64,000 nucleotides of DNA, taken from NCBI GenBank assembly GCA_026986375.1, contig JALSOQ010000016.1, positions 43,674 to 107,673 of the forward strand, in the 5' to 3' direction. Below are positions 56,516 to 64,000 of the stretch, in pieces; within the stretch, counting starts at the first letter, position 1, and every line of letters begins with the position of its first letter. A program made the position numbers and the translations under genes. Origin of the DNA: Archaeoglobaceae archaeon. Lineage in GTDB: Archaea; Halobacteriota; Archaeoglobi; Archaeoglobales; Archaeoglobaceae. A model generated the notes under the pieces. It saw only the letters and a list, made by a program, of their open reading frames with translations, was not told where the DNA came from and made no database searches.

Positions 56516-57658
56516 ATGAAATATCTCCTTCTAATTCCGGACGGCATGGCGGACTGGAGGATCGAGGAGTTAGGAAATAAAACACCCTTAGAGGTTGCAG
56601 ATACTCCCAATATGGATTTTTTAGCTAAGGAAGGAGCTTGCGGAATTGCAGAGACCGTCCCTAAGGGATACGAGCCGGGGAGCGACATCGCGAACCTAAC
56701 GATTTTGGGTGTCGATGTGCGAAAATACTACACCGGCAGGGGGCCGATAGAGGCTCTGGCTAAGGGGATAAGGGGAAAGATCGTTTTCAGATGCAATCTC
56801 GTTTACGTCGAGAACGGGATAATGGTGGATTACAGTGCGAGAAGAATAGAAGACGAGGAAGCGAAGGAGGTGATAGACGCTTTGAACGAGGCAGTGGAAT
56901 ACGATTTCGTGAAATTCCATCACGGAACGAGCTACAGAAATCTGGTGACTATAGATAGGGAATTCGACGAGAACGTTAAGACCACACCCCCCCACGATAT
57001 TCAAGGAGAACCCATAGCCAAGTATTTGCCGAAAAACGGAGAGCTCGCGAACCTTCTAATAGAGCTTATGGAGATCTCCAAGAAGGTCGTGCCGGAAGTT
57101 ACGAGAAAGGCCAACATGGTCTGGATCTGGGGTGGAGGGAAGATGCCGAAGTTTCCGAACTTCGAGAGGAGGTGGGGAGTTAGGGGAGTGATGATCTCGG
57201 AAGTGGACTTGCTGAAGGGGATAGGAAGGGGACTGGGGCTGGAGGTAGTCGATGTGCCCGGAGTTACCGGATACATAGACACTAACTACAAGGGATTAGC
57301 AAAGGCTGTTTTGAAGAGTCTCAAGAGGAGGGATTTCGTAGTTCTGCACACGGAGGGAATAGACGAAATCGGGCACGAGGGGGATGCGGAGAAGAAGGTC
57401 GAGGCGATATCGATATACGACGAAAAGATCGTGGGTTACATCATCGACAGAATAGATTTAGAAGAAACGAGGATCATGCTCCTTCCCGATCATCCCACCC
57501 CCGTAAGGGTAAAAACTCACGTTGCAGAGCCGGTTCCGTTCCTAATCTACGGATTGAAGAGGGATGACGTCAGGAAGTTCGACGAGTTCAGTTGCAGGAA
57601 GGGGATGTTCGGATTGATAAACGGCTTAAAGCTGATGGATATCATGTTCGCAAGATGA
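56516..57658 (+). CDS. apgM: Cofactor-independent phosphoglycerate mutase, archaeal ApgM type
   Basis: A 380-residue alkaline phosphatase superfamily enzyme interconverting 3- and 2-phosphoglycerate without 2,3-bisphosphoglycerate. [20 protein letters not shown] carries the first metal aspartate, [10 protein letters not shown] the phosphoserine region ([11 protein letters not shown]), and [14 protein letters not shown] the second metal site. ATG 56516 fits a TATA-like element near 56490; the upstream ATG is rejected. The stop overlaps the DUF2070 start. Confidence 0.94.
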   Translation: MKYLLLIPDGMADWRIEELGNKTPLEVADTPNMDFLAKEGACGIAETVPKGYEPGSDIANLTILGVDVRKYYTGRGPIEALAKGIRGKIVFRCNLVYVENGIMVDYSARRIEDEEAKEVIDALNEAVEYDFVKFHHGTSYRNLVTIDREFDENVKTTPPHDIQGEPIAKYLPKNGELANLLIELMEISKKVVPEVTRKANMVWIWGGGKMPKFPNFERRWGVRGVMISEVDLLKGIGRGLGLEVVDVPGVTGYIDTNYKGLAKAVLKSLKRRDFVVLHTEGIDEIGHEGDAEKKVEAISIYDEKIVGYIIDRIDLEETRIMLLPDHPTPVRVKTHVAEPVPFLIYGLKRDDVRKFDEFSCRKGMFGLINGLKLMDIMFAR

Positions 57659-59292
57659 CGACCATGGACGTCTCTCTGATGGAGAGGTTTTACTCCAAGC
57701 TTTTCAGCACTCCCAAGGAGTTAGTGTCCACGGTCGTTACAGCGATTTCGATCGTCCTCGCATCGTTCCTAAACGGTAGCGAATCTTTCTTCGGAACGAG
57801 ATACATTCTCTTAGGATTAATCTGCCTGGCGATTCTCTTAGTCTATCGGAAATTTTTGAGAATGGCGATAAACAAGAAGAGGTCGCTTTTTTTCGTGATG
57901 GTCATTCTGATATTCATCGAGGTGTTCGACGCAGTATCCGTCCACATCTTAAGTAAAGACCTGATAGTTCTTGCTCCCGCCTCCATTACCGCTCTGCTGA
58001 CCGTTACATTTTACTTCACATCCGAAGCTTCCGAGCTGAAATCCGCCTTAGCTTCGTTCCTGCTCTCGGTAATTCTTTACCCCGTATCCTACGTTTTCTC
58101 TTTTCAAGCTCCGCACAGAACGTTGGGATACGTCCTAACTTCGCTAATCGGATCCGTATTGGGATACCACTTCCTGAGATACTTGGACAGGGACTTCGAG
58201 TTCTTCAACGTCAAAAGGTTTCTCAAGGCTTTTCTCCTCTTCTGGCTAACTTGCGACGCCGAATACTTCGAGAGGGAGCTCAGAAGAGTTGGCGTAAAAT
58301 TCAGGGGGTGGGTTAAGTGCCTCAGGATCGGAAGGGCGAGGCTCATTACCACTTCCTTCCACCCCGGTCCTATGAGGAACATAGGAGGAGCGAAGCTCGT
58401 CGGTAAAATTCTAAGCGAATTTGAGAACTCCATGTACCTCCACACGGCCGTCGGGCATGAGTTGAACCCCGTGGATGAAGAGAACGTCGAAAGGATAGTT
58501 TCGGCCGTTAGATGCGACGGGTTAAGGCTGAAGGCGGAAAGACCGTTCGAAATCGAAGGCGAGCATTACGTTCTAAGAGTGTTTCCCTTCGGGAAGGTCA
58601 GGCTGATGATTCTGTTGGGTAAGGAGGTGACGGACGATCTTCCCTACGAGTTGAACGAGACGGTCGGGAGAAACGTGATGCTCGTCGAAGCTCACAGCGC
58701 TTACGGAAAGGAGTTCGAAGTTGGGGAAGAGCACGTTAGGGATGCGAAGGAGTTGATAAAGAGAGCTTTGAACGTTAAAACCGAAGAAATCGAACTCCAA
58801 TATTTCTTCTGGAAGGAGAGATTGAAAAGCGAAAACTTATGCGGTTACGTCTCAACGTTGGTTCTGGACTATGGGGGGGAAAGACACGCCATAATAATGC
58901 TCGACGGAAACAACGTTTCCTTAGATTTCAGGAGGGAGATAGAGAAGTTCTGCAGAGTGAAAGGGGTAGAAGCTACCGTAATCTCTACGGACAACCATTC
59001 AAAAACGGGAATATCTCCGAAGATAGGATATAAACCGGTTGGTGCGGACGAATCGGACAGAAAGGCCGTATTCGATTTTCTCGAAAGAGTTTTTTCGGAC
59101 TTAAAATTCGAGAAGTGCGAAAACATACTTTATGGATACAACGATGTGGAGGCGGTCGTCATGGGAAAGAGATTCTTCGAGCTCGTCGAACTGGCTTTCA
59201 GAAGTGTGGGCGAGAAGGCGATATACTTATTCTTCGCTATGATTGCATTCCAGTTTGCAGTCGCGTTTCTGTTGGGCGATGTTCTGATTTAG
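57655..59292 (+). CDS. DUF2070 family membrane protein
   Basis: A 545-residue archaeal protein. About six or seven hydrophobic helices fill residues 20-190, a long soluble region follows, and one hydrophobic helix ends it ([18 protein letters not shown]). The soluble part has [27 protein letters not shown] and STDNHSKTG, conserved histidine-containing segments that suggest a metal or phosphate site. Function unknown. The start overlaps apgM by 4 nt (ATGA). Confidence 0.85.
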   Translation: MTTMDVSLMERFYSKLFSTPKELVSTVVTAISIVLASFLNGSESFFGTRYILLGLICLAILLVYRKFLRMAINKKRSLFFVMVILIFIEVFDAVSVHILSKDLIVLAPASITALLTVTFYFTSEASELKSALASFLLSVILYPVSYVFSFQAPHRTLGYVLTSLIGSVLGYHFLRYLDRDFEFFNVKRFLKAFLLFWLTCDAEYFERELRRVGVKFRGWVKCLRIGRARLITTSFHPGPMRNIGGAKLVGKILSEFENSMYLHTAVGHELNPVDEENVERIVSAVRCDGLRLKAERPFEIEGEHYVLRVFPFGKVRLMILLGKEVTDDLPYELNETVGRNVMLVEAHSAYGKEFEVGEEHVRDAKELIKRALNVKTEEIELQYFFWKERLKSENLCGYVSTLVLDYGGERHAIIMLDGNNVSLDFRREIEKFCRVKGVEATVISTDNHSKTGISPKIGYKPVGADESDRKAVFDFLERVFSDLKFEKCENILYGYNDVEAVVMGKRFFELVELAFRSVGEKAIYLFFAMIAFQFAVAFLLGDVLI

Positions 59293-59297
59293 GATAG

Positions 59298-59307
59298 GTT
59301 TTTATGT
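59298..59307 (+). promoter_or_regulatory. TATA-like element of the tandem C/D sRNA locus
   Basis: GGTTTTTATG, about 25 nt before the first C box at 59330. Confidence 0.4.
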
Positions 59308-59326
59308 CCCCGCATCACCATTCTTT

Positions 59327-59383
59327 CGAATGATGAAACATCTCTCACCCGAGCCGGTGTGATGATCTCCCGATAGTCTGAGA
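59327..59383 (+). ncRNA. Tandem box C/D sRNA, first unit (candidate)
   Basis: In order: C box ATGATGA (59330-59336), guide AACATCTCTCAC, D'-like CCGA (59349-59352), C' box GTGATGA (59359-59365), guide TCTCCCGATAGT, D box CTGA (59378-59381). The second guide pairs with 23S 47436-47445 (nine Watson-Crick plus one G-U; N+5 at U47439). The first pairs more weakly with 16S 44000-44008 (N+5 at G44003). Only 3 nt separate it from the next C box. Confidence 0.75.
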
Positions 59384-59438
59384 TGTGATGATCAAACGGG
59401 TTCCCGACCGGTGATGAGGAGGGGTATACGGACTGATC
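59384..59438 (+). ncRNA. Tandem box C/D sRNA, second unit (candidate)
   Basis: In order: C box GTGATGA (59385-59391), guide TCAAACGGGTTC, D'-like CCGA (59404-59407), C' box GTGATGA (59411-59417), guide GGAGGGGTATACGGA, D box CTGA (59433-59436), TC. The first guide pairs with 23S 47629-47638 by ten Watson-Crick pairs plus a G-U; N+5 is C47631. The second guide has no clear target in these rRNAs and may act on tRNA. It ends at the stop codon of the convergent icd gene. Confidence 0.8.
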
Positions 59439-60672
59439 AGAGGGAATGCAGGTTCTCCACGACGGCTTTGGCGAACTCTTTCGTTCCAACCAGAGTTCCT
59501 CCCACGTGCCTGTGAATGTCGTAAGTTACTATCCTCTGCTGTATCGTCATCTCCACCGCCTTCTTTATCAACTCCGCACCCTCCTTCCAGCCCAAGAACT
59601 CGAACATCAAAGCTCCGGTTAGTATCATGGCCGTGGGATTCACCTTGTTCTGTCCGGCGTATTTCGGAGCGGAACCGTGAACAGGCTCAAATACGCCCAT
59701 GTCCTCCCTTATGTTCGAGCCGGGGGCAATACCCAATCCACCTACAAGTCCGGCAGCCATGTCGCTCAAGTAGTCTCCGTTTAAGTTGGGAGTCACTATG
59801 ACGTCGTATTCTTCCGTCCTCGTCAGCAGTTGCTGGAACATGTTGTCAGCGATTCTATCCTTGATAACAATCTTCCCCTCCGGAACCTCTCCGCCGTAGT
59901 CGTTCCAGAGCTCTTCCTCGGTGATTACGTAATCTCCGAACTCTTCCTTCGCCACCTCGTAACCCCATTCTCTGAAAGCTCCTTCGGTGAACTTCATTAT
60001 GTTGCCCTTGTGAACCAGAGTTACGCTCTTCCTTCCGTTCTCTATCGAATACCTTATTGCGAGCCTTACTATTCTCTTCGTAGCGAACTCGCTTATCGGT
60101 TTTATGCCTATTCCGGAATCCTTCCTGATCCTTACTCCGAACTCCCTTTCCAAGAAATCCATCAGCTTCAGAGCCTCCTCGCTCCCCCTCGGCCACTCGA
60201 TTCCCGCGTAAACGTCCTCGGTCGTTTCCCTGAATATGACGATGTCGACCTTCTCCGGATTCTTTATCGGACTCGGAACGCCTTTGAGGTAATAGACAGG
60301 CCTCACGCACGCGTATAAGTCCAAAACCTGCCTTATCGTCACGTTCAAACTCCTGTAACCTCCGCCCACTGGCGTCGTCAGAGGGCCTTTCAAAGCGACT
60401 CTGAACTCCCTTATCGCCCTTAACGTGTCCTCCGGAAGGTAGTCGCCGTAGAGCTTGTAAGCTTTCTCTCCGGCGTATATTTCGAACCAGACTATCTCCT
60501 TCCCTATCTTCTCCGCCGCTTCGCTCAAAACGGTTATAGCTGCTGGCACTACATCCACGCCGATCCCGTCGCCGACGATGTATGGGATAACGGGGTTATC
60601 GGGAACTATCAGCTTTCCGTCCTCGAACCTTATCTTCTCCCCCTCTTCCGGCGGTTTTACCTTCTCGAACAT
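59437..60672 (-). CDS. icd: Isocitrate dehydrogenase (NADP-type)
   Basis: A 411-residue decarboxylating dehydrogenase converting isocitrate to 2-oxoglutarate. Substrate-site motifs are [18 protein letters not shown] (serine and arginines) and [12 protein letters not shown]. The metal/cofactor region [19 protein letters not shown] and [18 protein letters not shown] follow. The sequence resembles the known Archaeoglobus NADP enzyme. It converges with the tandem sRNA locus with no gap. Confidence 0.94.
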   Translation of the reverse strand: MFEKVKPPEEGEKIRFEDGKLIVPDNPVIPYIVGDGIGVDVVPAAITVLSEAAEKIGKEIVWFEIYAGEKAYKLYGDYLPEDTLRAIREFRVALKGPLTTPVGGGYRSLNVTIRQVLDLYACVRPVYYLKGVPSPIKNPEKVDIVIFRETTEDVYAGIEWPRGSEEALKLMDFLEREFGVRIRKDSGIGIKPISEFATKRIVRLAIRYSIENGRKSVTLVHKGNIMKFTEGAFREWGYEVAKEEFGDYVITEEELWNDYGGEVPEGKIVIKDRIADNMFQQLLTRTEEYDVIVTPNLNGDYLSDMAAGLVGGLGIAPGSNIREDMGVFEPVHGSAPKYAGQNKVNPTAMILTGALMFEFLGWKEGAELIKKAVEMTIQQRIVTYDIHRHVGGTLVGTKEFAKAVVENLHSL

Positions 60673-60688
60673 GTTCCGAGCTTGGAAT

Positions 60689-61627
60689 CTAACTTAAAAT
60701 ACTTAACGTTCTTAAAGCGAGGAGAATCGCTAAGGCCATCAAGCACGCCAGTTCTCTCACGAGGAGGTTTATGATTGCCAGCCTAACTCCGAGCTTTCCG
60801 AAGAAGGACACGTTTATGGCCAAAGACCTCCTAAGACATTCCACGAAACCGTGGAACATCGATGCGACGAATATCGAAATCAGTGCGGAAAAACCGTCTA
60901 TCGCCCCTTTGGCGAGTAGAGATCCGGCGACCCCTATTCCTGCGACCATGCTCGTAGTTCCGGCGGCTATTATCATCAGGCCTGATGTGGGAATTCCGAA
61001 CCCGTCCATGATAGGCCTGCAAATCTCGTTCAGAACGTTGAGAAACCCCGCATCGAGCAGCAGCATGACTAAGAAGACCGAAGGAACGAATACGGCAATT
61101 GTCCTGAGGAACAGTCTAAGGGATCTGACCACGCAGTCCTTTAAGGAGAAATCGTTGAGGTGATCGGATTCGACGGAGCAAGATCCGTCAACGAACCTTT
61201 TGGCGATCATCATTCCGATTACTATCACAGTCAGGCGGGTCAGCAACTCTAAGGCAGAGTATATAGCTCCCAAAACCGGTCCCAAGGCGGATAGAGCGAT
61301 GGGAGCCAAGAACATTAGAACTATCCTGATGTTTCTCGGAATCAGGGAGATGATATAGATAACGGTCACCTCCCTATCCTTCAAGGTTCCCTTTCTGTAG
61401 AGGTCGGACAAAACCGACAGACCGGCTATGGGATGTGCGAAGAAGGCTAAGACGACTGTTCCGCACCTCACGTTCGCGAATTCTGTTATTCTGTCAATAG
61501 GTTCGACGAATTTCCTGACCTTGGGGTGAAAGAAGACTATGTTAGAAAAGAGCAGTCCGAAGAACATTATTGGAACTACCATCCTCAGCAGTTCGAGCGT
61601 TTCGTATGCAGGCTTCGTCAGATCCAT
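60689..61627 (-). CDS. Nucleoside recognition (Gate) domain membrane protein
   Basis: A 312-residue protein with about eight hydrophobic helices in two similar halves, the nucleoside-recognition/Gate fold. Polar residues in [19 protein letters not shown] and [17 protein letters not shown] interrupt helices, as in the spore-maturation SpmA/B and FeoB relatives. Transported substrate unknown. It lies 16 nt upstream of icd on the same strand and diverges from dnaG. Confidence 0.8.
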   Translation of the reverse strand: MDLTKPAYETLELLRMVVPIMFFGLLFSNIVFFHPKVRKFVEPIDRITEFANVRCGTVVLAFFAHPIAGLSVLSDLYRKGTLKDREVTVIYIISLIPRNIRIVLMFLAPIALSALGPVLGAIYSALELLTRLTVIVIGMMIAKRFVDGSCSVESDHLNDFSLKDCVVRSLRLFLRTIAVFVPSVFLVMLLLDAGFLNVLNEICRPIMDGFGIPTSGLMIIAAGTTSMVAGIGVAGSLLAKGAIDGFSALISIFVASMFHGFVECLRRSLAINVSFFGKLGVRLAIINLLVRELACLMALAILLALRTLSILS

Positions 61628-61649
61628 TCAGACATTCGACGACGAATAA

Positions 61650-61661
61650 CTATTTATAATA
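61650..61661 (+). promoter_or_regulatory. TATA box of dnaG
   Basis: CTATTTATAATA, centred about 54 nt before ATG 61709, leaving a leader of about 28 nt with a GGAGG ribosome-binding site. Confidence 0.5.
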
Positions 61662-61708
61662 GGCGTTTAACATCTATTGTTCGAAAAACAGAGACGGAGG
61701 CGAAAACA

Positions 61709-62863
61709 ATGAAGGCGCCAGCGGATACAACGAAGTACCTCATCCATGCCGAAATCGTTGCGGATGGGGTTGTTGAAAAGCCCGACGTTGTTGGAGCCAT
61801 ATTCGGGCAGACGGAGGGTTTGTTGGGAGACGATTTGGATTTGAGGGAGCTCCAAAAAACTGGGAGAATAGGGAGGATAGAGGTGAAGATAGAGAGCAAG
61901 GGAGGGAAGAGCTTCGGAGAGATAAAAGTTCCATCGAGCTTGGACAAGATAGAGACGGCGATACTCGCAGCAGCTTTGGAGACCATCGAGAGAGTTGGTC
62001 CTTGCTCCGCGAGGATAAAGGTGAAGAAGATAGAAGACGTGAGGGCGAACAAGAGAAAAAAAATAGTCGAGAGGGCTAAGGAGATTCTAAGGGAGCTGTT
62101 CGAGGAGCCGGAGATAGAGTCCGAGAAGATAGTCGAGTTGGTAAGGCAGGCTGTTAGGGCGGAGGAGATCATAGAATACGGCGAGGACAAGCTTCCAGCT
62201 GGACCGGCGATAGACGAGTCGGATGCGATAATAATAGTGGAAGGGAGGGCGGACGTCCTGAACCTCCTCAGACACGGAATAAAGAACGTCATAGCGGTGG
62301 AGGGAACGAACATTCCGAAGACGATAATCGAACTGTGTAAGAAGAAGACGGTCACCGCCTTCCTGGACGGAGATAGGGGTGGAGACCTAATTCTGAAGGA
62401 GCTTTTGCAGGTTGCGGACATAGACTACGTCGCGAGGGCTCCGGAGGGAAAGGGTGTTGAGGATCTAACGCAGAAGGAGATAATCAAAGCCTTGAGGAAC
62501 AAGATACCGGTTGAGCAGTTGCACATGGTCAAAATGAGGAGGGAGGAGAAGAAGGAAAGGGCTGAAAAAGTGGACGTCCTTACCGCTTTGAAGAAGCACA
62601 AGGAGGAGGTTGAAGGAAAGCTCGTTGCAAGGTTGCTCGACAGGAACATGGAAGTGATAAAGGAGGTTCCGGTGAGGGACTTGGTTAGGATTCTAAAGAG
62701 CGACAACGCCAAGACTTCGAGCATAGTTTTCGACGGAGTGATCACTCAGAGATTGATAGACCTCGCGGCGAAGAAGGATATCAATTACCTCGTAGGTGTT
62801 AGGTTGGGTAACGTCGTTAAGATTCCTACTTGCGTTAAGATAATCACTTTTGATAAACTTTAA
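61709..62863 (+). CDS. dnaG: Archaeal DnaG primase-like protein
   Basis: A 384-residue DnaG of archaeal type, found in the RNA exosome and with primase activity in vitro. The Toprim domain is in the middle: [13 protein letters not shown] holds the glutamate and [17 protein letters not shown] the DxD. The N-terminal region starts [20 protein letters not shown], the usual archaeal start. GGAGG precedes ATG 61709; the longer frame upstream would overlap the divergent gene. Confidence 0.94.
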   Translation: MKAPADTTKYLIHAEIVADGVVEKPDVVGAIFGQTEGLLGDDLDLRELQKTGRIGRIEVKIESKGGKSFGEIKVPSSLDKIETAILAAALETIERVGPCSARIKVKKIEDVRANKRKKIVERAKEILRELFEEPEIESEKIVELVRQAVRAEEIIEYGEDKLPAGPAIDESDAIIIVEGRADVLNLLRHGIKNVIAVEGTNIPKTIIELCKKKTVTAFLDGDRGGDLILKELLQVADIDYVARAPEGKGVEDLTQKEIIKALRNKIPVEQLHMVKMRREEKKERAEKVDVLTALKKHKEEVEGKLVARLLDRNMEVIKEVPVRDLVRILKSDNAKTSSIVFDGVITQRLIDLAAKKDINYLVGVRLGNVVKIPTCVKIITFDKL

Positions 62864-63155
62864 TTTTTTTATGTTTGTAATTTAGAACACTTCGTGGAGA
62901 GATGGACGGAGTGGCTAAATGCTGGGCTTTGAGATCTTAACACGAATAGAGTATAGAGTTCTTATTTTTTAGAAAAAATTCGCAAACTTTTAACAATAAG
63001 CATATATAATTTATTTCTGTTTTTCTTTTGATTATCGTGTATTTAGGCCTTCTAACTCTTTTTAGAATTCTGATGAGAGCTTTACGATATATTATTTAGA
63101 AACATAAAAATAGATAATGTTATATAACTACGATTTCAAAAATAGAACGATCGAG
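62864..63155. other. AT-rich intergenic stretch with a tRNA-Ser/Leu-like fragment
   Basis: About 290 bp of AT-rich DNA with no open frame of note. At 62900-62942 the plus strand reads like the 5' part of a long-variable-arm tRNA (GGAGTGGCTAAATGC, then GGGCTTTGAGATC), but no T-arm follows. A TATA-like GTTATATAAC at 63119-63128 would serve the HdrA-like gene. Confidence 0.4.
63119..63128 (+). promoter_or_regulatory. TATA box of the HdrA-like gene
   Basis: GTTATATAAC, centred about 33 nt before ATG 63156. Confidence 0.45.
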
Positions 63156-64000
63156 ATGAACGTCGGTGTTATTATATGCACGTGTGGTAACACGATCAAC
63201 GAACGGATAGACGTGGAAAAGCTTGCAGAACTCGCCAAGAGTCTCGAAGATGTGTCTTTCGTTAGAGTCGTGGATAAGTTCTGTAAGGAATACGATAAGA
63301 TGGATTTAAAGGGAATCGATCGGCTGTTGTTCGTTGGGTGTTCTGAGAGGTCATCGCTAACATTCAACGAGGACAAGATAAAGCAGGTTCTTGAGGAGAT
63401 TGGGATTGACGGGGCGATGTTCGAAGTTGCCAACGTAAGGGAGCAGTGCGCCTGGATCCACGAAGATAAGGAGGAAGCTACGAGAAAGGCTATGGATCTA
63501 CTCCTAATGGCATACGTAAAGCTGAGATCGAACAGACCTACAAAGAATGTTAAGTTGGAAAAGAAGGTTCTCGTGATAGGCGGCGGAGTCGCCGGAATGA
63601 GGTGCGCCATAGATCTCGCGAAAGCGGGGATAGACGTGGTCGTGGTCGAGAAGAAACCCTACTTAGGAGGGCACACCGCTCAAATCCCGTTGCTGTTTCA
63701 GTGCGAAGGATGGAGTTCGATGTGCACGAGCGAGTGCATACTGCCGGTGATAGCGAGGGAGGCGATTTTCAGCGATAGGGTCAAGGTTCTGACGAATTCG
63801 GAGGTTAAGGAGGTTAAGAAGGTTGACGGAAACTTCAGGGTTAAGATAGAGAGGAAAGCGGAGTTTGTCGATTCAGAGAGGTGCGTTAGTTGCGGGAGGT
63901 GTGCCGAGGTTTGTCCCATAGAAGTTCCGAACGAATTCGATTTGGGTTACGGAAAAAGAAAAGCAATATACAAGGCGTTTCCTCTCGCTATTCCAGACAC
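63156..64000 (+). CDS. hdrA: HdrA-like FAD/iron-sulfur oxidoreductase, N-terminal part (cut by window edge)
   Basis: The first 281 codons of a protein starting MNVGVIICTCGNTINERIDV. It has an N-terminal HdrA domain with cysteines, the FAD-binding loop VLVIGGGVAGMRCAIDLAKA near residue 135, then the TAQIPLLFQCEGWSSMCTSE segment. A ferredoxin motif CVSCGRCAEVCPIEVPN closes the visible part. HdrA accepts or bifurcates electrons in heterodisulfide reductase complexes; Archaeoglobales have several paralogues linked to sulfate or iron metabolism. HdrB/C are outside the window. Confidence 0.88.
   Translation, partial: MNVGVIICTCGNTINERIDVEKLAELAKSLEDVSFVRVVDKFCKEYDKMDLKGIDRLLFVGCSERSSLTFNEDKIKQVLEEIGIDGAMFEVANVREQCAWIHEDKEEATRKAMDLLLMAYVKLRSNRPTKNVKLEKKVLVIGGGVAGMRCAIDLAKAGIDVVVVEKKPYLGGHTAQIPLLFQCEGWSSMCTSECILPVIAREAIFSDRVKVLTNSEVKEVKKVDGNFRVKIERKAEFVDSERCVSCGRCAEVCPIEVPNEFDLGYGKRKAIYKAFPLAIPD

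Noticed and set aside
59418..59432. rRNA target for guide GGAGGGGTATACGGA
   Set aside because: Best matches in the 16S and 23S here are only about 6-7 nt, too short to claim.
61654..62421. Serine-rich minus-strand frame antisense to dnaG
   Set aside because: Shadow of the lysine/glutamate-rich dnaG coding; no promoter or start context.
63090..63110. TGATGA as a possible C box near 63072-63080
   Set aside because: No D, C' or D' boxes at suitable distance on either strand.

Overview
The window reads as chromosomal DNA of a hyperthermophilic euryarchaeon of the Archaeoglobales (inference; Ferroglobus, Geoglobus or Archaeoglobus). Support: an archaeal histone, a very GC-rich 16S-tRNA-Ala-23S operon without 5S, an archaeal S10/spc ribosomal protein operon with SecY, a close match to the Archaeoglobus JAMM protease, MfnA for methanofuran or CoA, an HdrA-like flavoprotein, class I lysyl-tRNA synthetase, DnaG, Hef and ApgM. 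A phenylacetate-CoA ligase paired with a Liv-type binding protein fits an aromatic-acid user such as Ferroglobus. Most genes have either a GAGGTGAT-type Shine-Dalgarno, matching the 16S 3' end seen here, or a TATA box about 25-30 nt before a leaderless start.

Layout. 1-10276: NrdD fragment, tRNA-Asp, histone, purine phosphoribosyltransferase, adenine deaminase, GAPDH, CooT-like protein, E1-like ThiF/MoeB protein, AglB, PurQ. 9752-24480 (minus): one long operon, SPOUT methyltransferase-uL3-uL4-uL23-uL2-uS19-uL22-uS3-uL29-Rnp1-uS17-uL14-uL24-eS4-uL5-uS14-uS8-uL6-eL32-eL19-uL18-uS5-uL30-uL15-SecY-EMC3/YidC-like-Cmk, with a probable internal promoter before uS19. 24570-42658: eS1, two radical SAM proteins, Bud32, phosphoglycolate phosphatase, SLC41/MgtE transporter, ModD, Hef, LysS, the aromatic-acid pair, TraB, a JAMM/tRNA-binding/Lrp cluster and MfnA. 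42716-47754: rRNA operon with bulge-helix-bulge processing stems around both rRNAs. 47827-55880: HypF-HypE, an FrhB-polyferredoxin pair, PurP, a phosphodiesterase, MoaE and a circularly permuted GTPase. 56365-64000: tRNA-Val, ApgM, DUF2070, isocitrate dehydrogenase, a gate-domain protein, DnaG and the start of an HdrA-like protein.

The most interesting content is non-coding. Three intergenic loci (38671-38726 minus, 55080-55134 minus, 59327-59438 plus) carry ordered C, D', C' and D boxes typical of archaeal 2'-O-methylation guide RNAs. Four of their guides pair over 10-12 nt with the 23S rRNA encoded in this same window, and a fifth pairs more weakly with 16S. The third locus appears to be a head-to-tail double unit. 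The rRNA leader also holds a tRNA-like four-way-junction fold and a strong hairpin next to the 16S processing stem. Two unexplained AT-rich stretches, 55881-56364 and 62864-63155, may mark decayed or transferred DNA.
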